A program made the position numbers and the translations under genes. A DNA stretch of 35,847 nucleotides, from NCBI GenBank assembly GCA_030527015.1, contig JAUNBR010000032.1:5465-41311 (forward strand). The letters run 5' to 3'. This DNA is from Planctomycetia bacterium (GTDB taxonomy: Bacteria > Planctomycetota > Planctomycetia > Pirellulales > Thermoguttaceae). This document shows, piece after piece, positions 1 to 8,100 of this stretch (positions are counted from its first letter, which is position 1; each line of letters starts with the position of its first letter). The notes under the pieces were generated by a model. It saw only the letters and a list, made by a program, of their open reading frames with translations. It did no database searches and was not told where the DNA came from.

Positions 1-80
1 CGTTTTCCTGACATTTTGCTTCGCTAAAAATGCCTGTTTTCAGAACCGCATAAAACAGAAATTTAAAGTGGAAACTGTAT
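1..80 (-). repeat. Dispersed palindromic repeat, cut by window edge
   Basis: Orientation is defined so that + reads TTCCACTTTAAATTTCC at the left and ATCGGGTATA at the right. This minus copy lacks its TATACCC end, which lies outside the window. Positions 1-54 are identical to 157-210 in the next copy. The core hairpin has the GCTTCGC apex at 18-24. A fragment of a further copy (81-120) abuts it. Confidence 0.8.
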
Positions 81-131
81 TTCGCTGAAAATATCTGGGT
101 TTAACGCCGCATAAAACAAAAATGTATCATT

Positions 132-238
132 TTATATCCGACACACTATAAATTTTCGTTTTCCTGACATTTTGCTTCGCTAAAAATGCCTGTTTTCAGA
201 ACCGCATAAAAAGAAATTTAAAGGAGAAGCAGAGTATA
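132..238 (-). repeat. Dispersed palindromic repeat, full copy
   Basis: Short class (107 bp), from TATATCCG to GTATA. Its inner 54 nt (157-210) repeat positions 1-54 exactly, which suggests recent duplication or gene conversion between neighbouring copies. Core apex GCTTCGC is intact at 174-180. Confidence 0.85.
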
Positions 239-610
239 AAATACCCTGCACAAACATATTTTACTATAAATTAAGATTCGAAAACCGCTCTCTACTATGA
301 ATTTACTCTCAAAAAAACTCGAAAACGCTCTCACTTCTTTTATGCCCGCCGCATGTTTCTCTTTTCTGGCACCAGAAAGTTTCTTTTTGAAGAAAACACC
401 AGAATCAAAATATGATAAAAATGAATAGGATAATTTAAAAAAACTACGTACGATAAATATACATTCATTTCACGCCACATTTTCTTTCTCGGACATTTTT
501 CCATAAAAGAACGTATCTTTTATTTCCACTCAAAAGAAAATGATAATGAAATCCATGTACATTTAACGTACGTAGTTTAATTGTTTTTTTGGAAATTCAA
601 AATAAACGTA
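239..610. other. Gene-free AT-rich spacer 3' of umuD-like gene
   Basis: No credible gene is present. The spacer holds the 441-578 inverted repeat and a small hairpin at 363-378 (TTTCTGG, CA, CCAGAAA) followed by T-rich sequence. The hairpin lies too far from the umuD-like stop (about 230 nt) to be a confident terminator. Confidence 0.5.
441..578. repeat. 12-bp perfect inverted repeat downstream of umuD-like gene
   Basis: AAACTACGTACG at 441-452 is exactly inverted as CGTACGTAGTTT at 567-578, separated by 114 AT-rich bases with no gene. The right arm lies 33 nt past the stop of the umuD-like gene. The arms contain the ACGTAC motif, which recurs in the spacers around this gene at 606, 1490 and 1848. 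It could be a remnant of a small mobile element or a paired protein-binding site; I cannot tell which. Confidence 0.4.
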
Positions 611-1126
611 CTACACAGAATGAATGGTGTATTTAACCACTCCCCAAATATTCAGTTCCGTTCCCTCAGGAATGGTAATCGTGGGAAAATTGGGATTTTC
701 GCTGCGAAGCTCAATTTGGTTTCCATTTTTCACAAAACGTTTTACCGTGAACTCATTATTTACCACAGCGATAATAATGTCACCATTTTCTGCCTCAGCA
801 CTTTTGTCGACTACCAACACATCATCTGCAAAGATTCCTGCGCCGGTCATGGATTCACCCGTGGCACGCACAAAAAAAGTAGCTGTCGGATTTTTCACCA
901 GATAACCATTTAAGTCCAGTGTTTCTGTCGCCTGATCATCTAATGATGCTGGGAAACCCGCCTGAATTTTAGTATCGTATATAGGGAAAATAAACCCTTT
1001 ACTATAAATAAAATTCATAATATGGTCAACCATCATTTCCGGAACGCGGATCGCTTTTGTAGGCACGCCAAATTTTCCCGTACCTTTTGGACGCCCTGCG
1101 CCTTTTCGTCTTCCACCTCGAGGCAT
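611..1126 (-). CDS. umuD: UmuD-like S24 autopeptidase with basic N-terminus
   Basis: This is a UmuD/LexA-type (peptidase S24) self-cleaving protein of 171 residues. In the family, RecA-stimulated self-cleavage activates the subunit of translesion polymerase V. Visible features are an Ala56-Gly57 cleavage site inside QAGFPAS, catalytic Ser92 in GESMTGAG and catalytic Lys129 in FTVKR. The first 25 residues are strongly basic and glycine-rich (RRKGAGRPKGTGK), like an AT-hook, and there is no LexA winged-helix domain. The frame is open up to 1168, but I place the start at the ATG at 1124-1126. It has a good Shine-Dalgarno (AAAGGAG), and the protein then begins MPRGG, which suits this family. No umuC polymerase gene lies beside it, so the partner must be elsewhere. 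A 27-nt palindrome lies just upstream and may be its operator. Family assignment is firm; exact role (UmuD versus a UmuD-like regulator) is inferred. Confidence 0.88.
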   Translation of the reverse strand: MPRGGRRKGAGRPKGTGKFGVPTKAIRVPEMMVDHIMNFIYSKGFIFPIYDTKIQAGFPASLDDQATETLDLNGYLVKNPTATFFVRATGESMTGAGIFADDVLVVDKSAEAENGDIIIAVVNNEFTVKRFVKNGNQIELRSENPNFPTITIPEGTELNIWGVVKYTIHSV

Positions 1127-1162
1127 TTTCGTCTCCTTTACTATAACTTTAATCATAAACAT

Positions 1163-1189
1163 AACCATGGCTATTCTTTAGCCAAGGTT
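1163..1189. promoter_or_regulatory. Palindrome upstream of umuD-like gene, possible operator
   Basis: The two arms are 11 bp each (AACCATGGCTA and TAGCCAAGGTT), with one mismatch and a 5-nt spacer (TTCTT). The palindrome ends 37 nt before the proposed ATG at 1126. Its symmetry and position fit a repressor operator, perhaps for SOS control. It does not match the classical LexA boxes of Escherichia coli or Bacillus, and it could equally be a 5'-UTR hairpin. Confidence 0.45.
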
Positions 1190-1961
1190 CCTTGAGATTC
1201 CTTCTTTCAGAAAAAATCCGAAAAAAGGGGGGATATTAAAAATCAAAATATTATCAAAAGAAAAACCTAAAATAAAATTTTTGGAAAATCTAAATGAAAT
1301 CATATGTTATTTACGAACACATGTAACAAAAAGTTTTTATTCTGTACTAATTATATCACAAAAAGCCAAAAAAATTTCTTTATTCTCGGTTCTCTTCTAA
1401 ATTTCCATTTTCTGTGGTCTGCAAATTATCTGACAAAAAAGCAGGAAAACAAAATCATATCAGCACTTACCTGATACATTAAAGTTTAAACGTACTTTAT
1501 GTGTATTTATTGCACATACTGCACAACTATTTATAGTTTAACAAAAATAAAGTACAGGATAAGCCCCCACCCCTAATTATTTATTTAAAAATAATGAATA
1601 TTATCAAAAAAATATTAAAAAATTCATACTTTTTTCGATCTCTGATTTAAAGAAACGTAAAAAAGCTATTAACGCCGCCGGAAAATCCGAAAAAAGTGTA
1701 TCTCATCTTGAATTTTGGAAAAATATCTCCATTCCACGTTAAAATTCAGATTTTACACAGCATGAAAGCACTAAGATATGATTATTATTTTACATAACAA
1801 AATTATAGCACACTCACTAATTTTTTCACAACATAAAAAAATTTTTAACGTACCTATTTTCTCCTAAAATTTCATTTTGTCCACAGTTACAAAAATGGAC
1901 ACCCTTTTTTAAATATAAAAAGCAGAAAATTTATAGGGTGTTTCGATTCAAAACAGCACTC
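1190..1961. other. Gene-free AT-rich spacer between kinase and umuD-like gene
   Basis: This is about 770 nt of very AT-rich sequence without a credible gene. It presumably holds the umuD-like promoter. A 9-bp inverted repeat (GTACTTTAT at 1492-1500, ATAAAGTAC at 1547-1555) and two ACGTAC motifs (1490, 1848) are visible. I see no RNA gene. Confidence 0.5.
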
Positions 1962-2060
1962 CAGATTCACTATAAATTTCCGCTTCTCCGGCATTTACGC
2001 TAAAAATACCTGTTTAGGAACCGCACAAAACGGAAATTGAAAGTGGAAACATTTATATTA
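1962..2060 (-). repeat. Dispersed palindromic repeat, slightly shortened core
   Basis: Contains CACTATAAATTTCCGC, then GGCATTTACGC, then GGAACCGCACAAAACGG and AAGTGGAAAC. The central hairpin is shortened: the GCTTCGC apex is missing. Confidence 0.75.
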
Positions 2061-2196
2061 TGTCTGAACCACAATAATTTTCCACTTTCCTGTCCGCCGA
2101 AAGACACAGAACAGAGCAGTACTTCGCTGAAAATACCTGCTTTCAGAACCGCAGAAGATGGAAATTTAAAGCAGAAGCACAGCGCATATAAACTAC
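2061..2196 (-). repeat. Dispersed palindromic repeat with optional module, 3' of kinase
   Basis: Long class: it carries the CTGTCCGCCGAAAGACA module before CTTCGCTGAAAATACCTG, then CAGAACCGCAGAAGATGG. It abuts the previous copy and ends 12 nt from the kinase stop codon. Confidence 0.7.
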
Positions 2197-2207
2197 ATAC
2201 CCATATA

Positions 2208-3575
2208 TTATAATTTCGGTTTTCTAAATTTTTTTCTGGGAGGCACCCAATTTTCAAGAGAACGGATCCAGCCACATATATCAAAATCGAATTCACTGAC
2301 CATTCCACCACGAATCAGCTGTCGCTGCACCTCCGCCAGCCCTCCCATGGAAAGAATGGCATCCCGTGCCGTTTCAAAACGTTTCGACATATCAGGTTCT
2401 ATTAATTTTTTACAGAAATCGACCAATAATTTATCCTGTAACACATCATGCGGTAAAATTCCTGGCAGCCGATGTATTAAATTACGTTTCGCCATTAACA
2501 AATTATTGATGTACTGCCCATCCTGAGGTACATCGGCAAAAAGGGAGCAGCCTGCCAGTAATTCTATCATCACGTAACCGAGACTGGCTAAATCTGACTG
2601 AGCGGTTCCCCAGCCATTTCCGTGAGGATCAATTAACTCTGGAGCAGCATATGCCGGGGTATACGCCTCAGGTAAAAATTTTTCATTCGTTATATACGCT
2701 CCTCCAAAATCAATTATTTTCGCATTCCCCGTACGCTTAAGCATAATATTCGAGCATTTAATATCACTGTGCACAATTTTATTGTCGTGTAATGACGTTA
2801 AAGCCATCAGGCAGTCACGGATAATTTTAATAACGATTCCCGATTTTAATCGTGGCCGTGTTTTTCCTTCCGTCACCACAACATTTTTTAATATATCAAA
2901 ATCTTTAGAGCCAAGATTACTCTGGAGCCAGTCATACATATGGTACGTCATCAGCTGCTGTAAATCGAAACCGTCCACCCACTCCATTTCCATGACTCGA
3001 ATTCCGTCCAGCTGACGCCAATTATAAACATTCAGAAGATTTTCCTGCTGAATCTGATTCACGATCGTCGCAACTTTTGCATGATTTTCCATGGATAAGA
3101 TATATTTTTCCTCCGATGAAAACGGGGACGGAGAAAAAAACTTGAAGGCCACAGGGACATTAAATCCATCCATTCCCTGGCGCCTGCTGAAAAACACCAT
3201 TCCCTGTCCTCCCTCTCCCAGAAGGCGTTCTAACTGGATATGCTCACTAAAATTTAAATCTTTAGAGGCCGTCAAATCAGAATATTTTTTCGTTAATTCT
3301 GAAACGGGAACCCCTTCAAAAATTTCTCCACGAAGCACCGTCTCCACACATAACGGAGTTTCTTCGCTCGGATAAAGGGACGGACGGGCAAAAGGAACGG
3401 ACATGGGCAGGTTTAATAAAGAACTGTCTTCAGAAGGAAACGCTTCACGCGAAGAAAACACCGTCTCTTGGGAATTCACATCCAAATATTCCTCTGAAGG
3501 ACGTTCAAAATCCTGTTTACGCCATGAAGAATCTTCTGGTAAATCCCGTTTCTTATTATTATTGTGAGAAGTCAT
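2208..3575 (-). CDS. Eukaryote-like Ser/Thr protein kinase, soluble
   Basis: This 455-residue Hanks-type kinase would phosphorylate Ser/Thr on unknown partners. Visible motifs are the glycine-rich loop (about 119-127, LGEGGQGMV), the ATP-anchoring Lys145 in VAFKFF, the catalytic loop HSDIKCSN (269-276; Asp271, Asn276), the metal-binding DFG (289-291) and APE (311-313). The usual HRD arginine is serine, so it is a non-RD kinase. About 110 residues precede the domain, polar and Ser/Glu-rich, and a basic tail (RKKFRKPKL) ends the protein. No transmembrane helix or PASTA domain is seen, so it is probably cytoplasmic. The ATG at 3575 follows only a weak purine-rich ribosome site. No phosphatase or substrate gene adjoins it, and repeat copies lie 12 nt beyond its stop and in its 5' spacer. 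Confidence 0.9.
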   Translation of the reverse strand: MTSHNNNKKRDLPEDSSWRKQDFERPSEEYLDVNSQETVFSSREAFPSEDSSLLNLPMSVPFARPSLYPSEETPLCVETVLRGEIFEGVPVSELTKKYSDLTASKDLNFSEHIQLERLLGEGGQGMVFFSRRQGMDGFNVPVAFKFFSPSPFSSEEKYILSMENHAKVATIVNQIQQENLLNVYNWRQLDGIRVMEMEWVDGFDLQQLMTYHMYDWLQSNLGSKDFDILKNVVVTEGKTRPRLKSGIVIKIIRDCLMALTSLHDNKIVHSDIKCSNIMLKRTGNAKIIDFGGAYITNEKFLPEAYTPAYAAPELIDPHGNGWGTAQSDLASLGYVMIELLAGCSLFADVPQDGQYINNLLMAKRNLIHRLPGILPHDVLQDKLLVDFCKKLIEPDMSKRFETARDAILSMGGLAEVQRQLIRGGMVSEFDFDICGWIRSLENWVPPRKKFRKPKL

Positions 3576-3599
3576 ATTTTTATATTCATTTCTTGAATC

Positions 3600-3738
3600 A
3601 GTTCCAGGACAGACACCAATTCATTTTAAATTTTAGTTTTATACGTCCACGAAACACAGCATTCCATATCCACATCACAAAATGTGAACCAGACGTCAGC
3701 AGACAGAGAAAATAAAAATACATCGTGCATCAGGTATA
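3600..3738 (+). repeat. Dispersed palindromic repeat, degenerate copy
   Basis: Recognisable from TTTTAAATTTTAGTTTTATACG, shifted and mutated core, GTCAGCAGACAGAG module and the right end CATCGTGCATCAGGTATA. It lies in the kinase 5' spacer (3576-3940), which holds no gene. It shares its terminal TATA with the next copy. Confidence 0.55.
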
Positions 3739-3859
3739 TAATCCTGATTTCACTTTAAATTTAAGTTTTGCGCGGTTCTGGAAGCAGACATTTCAGCGAA
3801 AAAATACTGATAATATGTGCTCGGACAGGAAGCAGGAGATTTATAGTTCATCGTGTATA
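3735..3859 (+). repeat. Dispersed palindromic repeat, full copy 3' of dehydrogenase
   Basis: Long class (125 bp): TTTCACTTTAAATTTAAG, GCGCGGTTCTGGAAGCAGAC, CAGCGAA, CTCGGACAGG, then TTTATAGTTCATCGTGTATA. It ends 82 nt beyond the dehydrogenase stop. Confidence 0.75.
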
Positions 3860-3940
3860 AAATCGCTCGGTTTACTCTCTCTTTTCCATACCTCATATCC
3901 GGCACCACACATTCCTGAAACTTACAGTACAGGAAAATTT

Positions 3941-4954
3941 TCACGAAATCATTCGGTCCACATCCACCCATAACGGATAACCTCCGTCACGAATCGGAAA
4001 TCCTAAAGACTTTACGCTTAAATAATTAATTAAAGGTTCTCCACTTTCCCACCTGCGAAGATTCTCACAAAACATCCGAGTCATATCATCAATTCTTGAA
4101 TAACACTGTCCGCCCACATGTGGGGTAATGATAACATCTTCGCGAGACCACAGAGGATGACCTTCCGTCAGAGGTTCCGGATCGGTCACATCCATCACCG
4201 CACCACACAGCTGTTTTTGCTCCAGAGCCGTGACCAGCGCATCCGTATCCACCACCGCGCCACGCGAGATATTTACTAAAAGAGCGGTCGGTTTCATCAG
4301 CGATAATCGGCGTGCGTTTACCAGATGCCGTGTATCATGATTCAGAGGAACACATAAAAAAATTACATCGCACATCGCGAACAGAGAATCCGTATTTGCC
4401 GGTCCCCAGAGTTCAGAAACATACGCTGGTTTCGCCACCGGAAACATATCCACCGCTAAAATAGTGACACCAAAAATACTCAGTACTTCCGCCAGACGCC
4501 TTCCGACTCCCCCCAGACCTACGATTCCTACTGTCGCACCATGTAAATCCATCGTCGGCCGGCGAATAAATTCCTCTTTTTGCTGCGCACGAAAAAAAGT
4601 GGGAAGACTCCTCAAAAATGCCAGCGCCAGAGCCATTCCATGCTCCGCCACCTGATTCGCCAAAACACCTGATGCACTGGTAATATGAATAGGAGACTGC
4701 ACCACAGAAGGCACCAGACAGTGATCCATTCCAGCCGCCGACGACTGAATCCACTGAAGACGCCCCCGCGCCACCACCTCATCCCAGTCCACCGGAACTT
4801 TCGCATGTCCACAAAAAATATCCGCGTTAAAAATTTCTTCCGCGATATGTTCCTGCCCTGCATCTATAATCTGATAATCATCCCCTGCCACCGCCGCGAT
4901 TCGCTCCACGTGTCGCTGCTGAACAGGATAACATAATACGATATTTTTTTTCAT
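3941..4954 (-). CDS. D-isomer-specific 2-hydroxyacid dehydrogenase, NAD-binding
   Basis: This 337-residue protein should interconvert a 2-hydroxyacid and a 2-oxoacid with NAD(P)H. The Rossmann motif GLGGVG is at 146-151. The catalytic triad of the family is visible as Arg231 (NISRGAVV), Glu260 (DPEP) and His279 (TPHVGG). Length is normal for the glyoxylate/hydroxypyruvate reductase and phosphoglycerate dehydrogenase-like branch, without an ACT domain. The substrate cannot be read from sequence. It is an isolated gene with repeat copies on both sides, so context gives little help. The ATG at 4954 follows a G-rich stretch (GGCGGG) as a poor Shine-Dalgarno. Confidence 0.9.
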   Translation of the reverse strand: MKKNIVLCYPVQQRHVERIAAVAGDDYQIIDAGQEHIAEEIFNADIFCGHAKVPVDWDEVVARGRLQWIQSSAAGMDHCLVPSVVQSPIHITSASGVLANQVAEHGMALALAFLRSLPTFFRAQQKEEFIRRPTMDLHGATVGIVGLGGVGRRLAEVLSIFGVTILAVDMFPVAKPAYVSELWGPANTDSLFAMCDVIFLCVPLNHDTRHLVNARRLSLMKPTALLVNISRGAVVDTDALVTALEQKQLCGAVMDVTDPEPLTEGHPLWSREDVIITPHVGGQCYSRIDDMTRMFCENLRRWESGEPLINYLSVKSLGFPIRDGGYPLWVDVDRMIS

Positions 4955-5001
4955 CTTTTTTCCCGCCAGTTAAAGATTCCTAAATTTACCAGAAATAATT
5001 T

Positions 5002-5122
5002 TATATCGGAGACACAATAAATTTTCACTTCCTGTGTCCGCCGACAGACAGGCCAGCGTTTTTGCTTCGCTGAAAATACTTTCAGAGCCACGCACAAAAA
5101 CGAAATTTATCGAAAAACCAGC
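5002..5122 (-). repeat. Dispersed palindromic repeat with optional module
   Basis: TATATCGGAGACACAATAAA, TTTTCACTTCC, module TGTCCGCCGACAGACAGG, apex GCTTCGC, GAGCCACGCAC, then CGAAATTTATCG. It lies 40 nt beyond the stop of the fusion enzyme and just upstream of the dehydrogenase start. Confidence 0.75.
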
Positions 5123-5161
5123 ATGTCCCCAAAACTCTTATTCTGACTGAACTATAAATTT

Positions 5162-8100
5162 TTACTTCTTATACTTTTTCATTTCATCCACCAGCGCATC
5201 CACCGTATAACGGATCTGATCTTCCGTATGCACCGCCGTCATAAAAAATCTCAGACGAGCAGCTTTCTCTTCCACCGCTGGATACAAAATAGGCTGAACG
5301 TTTATTCCCCGGTCAAAAAGTCCCTGAGAAAGAACTAAACTCATCTGTGAATTTCCTAAAATAACAGGAATCACAGGCGTCCCATCACTCAGGCCCGTAT
5401 TCAGACCAGCTTCTTTTGCCAGTTTCAAAAAGAGTGCTGAATTTTTTCTTAAACGCTCCACACGTTCCGGCTCCCTACGTAATTTTCGCAGAGACGCAAG
5501 AGCTGCTGCTGTGGCCGCGGGTGAAATCGCCGCACTAAAAACAAAACCCGGTGTGGTATACTTTAAATACTGAATTAAACTGGATTTTCCAGCCATAAAA
5601 CCACCACATGAACCGAACGACTTACTGATGGTACCCATCCAAAAATCACCATCATTCGGATCCAGACCGAAATAATCGCATACACCCGCGCCGCGTTTTC
5701 CTAGAGTCCCCAGTGAATGCGCCTCATCCACATAAAGATACGCCTTATGACGTTTCTTTAGTTCCACAAAATTCGGCACGGGCGCGATATCCCCGTCCAT
5801 ACTATAAACACCTTCCAGCACGATCAGTACACGACGATATTCCCCACGATACCTTTTCAGTAATTCTTCCGCCATCTTCCAATTATTATGCTCAAAAGGC
5901 CGACGCGCAGCGCCAGAAAGTTTCGCTCCCATAAATATACTATTATGCGCCAGAGCATCATGAAGGATCAGATCGCCCGGGCCAACAAAATGTCCGATCA
6001 CACTTTCATTCACATGATGCCCCGCAGAAAATACCAAAGCATCTTCCGTGCCCATAAATGCCGCCATTTCACGCTCAAAATCCCGGTGAATATCTTTCTC
6101 CCCAGACACCAGACGACTGGCTGATGCGCTGGTTCCATATTTCGCCACCGCTTTTTGTGTCTCGGCGATCACTTCCGAATCACTACTGAACCCCAAATAA
6201 TTATAACTGGCAAAATGAATATACTCTTTTCCACCAATCATCGTGGTATCCTTGGCCTGCCCCTCATGCATCAGAAAATATGGATTTCGCAGACCCGTGG
6301 ACATTTGCGCCTCCATGGTCTGCATCAGCTGCCGGTATTCATGCGACTTCTCGAAAACATAATATTCCTCTGGTACCTTCTCTTCTTTTGCTTTCGCAGC
6401 CGCCAAAATATCTTCCTCAGACACTTCTTTCTCCACAGATACAGAACCTGCATGAGATAATAGTTTCCGAAGTTTCGCAGAACCGCCCATATATTTACAG
6501 ACGCCCTCCACGACATCCTTCCCGGTAATTAAATCTTGAAGCACAGCTTCAGGAAAACGGCCACCAAAATTTTCTTCGATCGCCGCCAAAATATCCATCC
6601 GTTCCAGAGAATCCATTCCCAGCTCCGTAATCGGCGTCCGCAGCGTAATCCCCACCGCGCGCTCACGCGCCACCTTTTTCACATGATACAGAACAGCCGC
6701 CGACAGTTTCGAAATATTTTCTACTGTCGCCAGGTCTTCAGGAAGGCCTTCACGGTTCACTTCTAATAACATCTGTCGCGGATTCTCCGACGCAAAATCA
6801 TCTCCCGCGCCAAGATTATCCAGCGACACGTCCAAGTCTTCTTCCGTTTCCTCTTCCGTTACACCTGAAAAAACTTTATGATCCACCGTTATCGCGCCGA
6901 TCATTACTTCCTGACCCCTGGGCACGCCAAGACCTTTTCCTTCTGTGGATACCGATTTTATATTTAAACCACGATCCTCCACCTCCAGATAATCCGGATA
7001 AAGCACCGCACGTTTCCTTCCTTCTAAATCCGGAATCTGAGACAGTACTTCCGCCGACATATGCTCCTGCGCCACCGTCCGGCCTTCTTTTTCCTGCAAA
7101 ATAAGACCTTCACTGCCAGACACACCGACAATTTCCGTCCCTAACTCTTCTCCCTGCGGTTCCTTCATCACCAGCTGATTCTTCTTAGAATCCCAGTAAC
7201 AGATCACCATCAGTGAACCATTTAAAAAGTCCTCCCGGCATGCATGTCTCTGAATTTTACCACTCGACGTTTTCGGAATGGAACCATGCTTAATAATCAC
7301 TATATAATCCAGAGGAAGCTCATGCTGAGAGGAAACTTCTCGCCGAATCGCCTCCACAATTTCCGCATAATTCATGTCCCGGCCACGTTCCAGCTCCTGC
7401 ACCAGCACTAAAATTTCCTTACCCTCTTTTTCCACCGCGAACAGTGCCCCAGCATCCGTTCTTACTTTAGAATGACTCTTCTGCACCGTAAGCTCCACAT
7501 CCTGTGGATATACATTCACCCCATGCCAAATAATCATATCCTTCAGACGCCCTGAAACATATAATTCACCCTGCCACACGAATCCTAAATCTCCCGTGCG
7601 GAAAAATGGACCTGCACCCAAATCTTTTATCTTGGCATGAAACATCTGCTCCGAAAACTCTGGACGCCCCCAATAACCCTCTGCCATACTCGGACCTTTC
7701 GTCCAAATCTCCCCCACTTCTCCTTCCATACAAATATTTTCTGTCTCTGGATTCACGATCGCCAACACTTGGTCCAGCATGGTGGTTCCATTCCCCACCA
7801 TCTCCTGGCCTCCTTCCGCCCCCGGAGAGACCTCCACCGCCCAGCCTTTTCGCAGCATTTCCGCGTCAAACCACTTTTGCGTCGGTTTTAACAGGGCAAA
7901 ACCTCCCGTCACAAGTAATGTCGCTTCCGCCAGCCCATAACACGGATAAAACGCCTCTCGACGAAATCCCACCGGGCCAAATTTCTCCACAAAAGCATCC
8001 AGCGTTTCCGGACGAATCGGCTCCGCACCATTAAACGCCACCTTCCACGTACTTAAATCCAGCTGCGCCACCTGCTCCGGCTTTATCTTCTTCAGACACA

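Noticed and set aside
581..913. 110-codon plus-strand frame over the umuD-like gene
   Set aside because: Antisense shadow of a gene whose catalytic residues are all conserved.
1314..1328. CGAACACATGTAAC as a possible Bacillus-type LexA box
   Set aside because: Only one half-site matches CGAAC-N4-GTTCG, and it lies about 190 nt from the proposed start codon.
7606..8034. 142-codon plus-strand open frame opposite the fusion enzyme
   Set aside because: It lies wholly antisense to the conserved FAAL domain, has a Pro/Ser/His-rich composition typical of shadow frames, and has no ribosome site.
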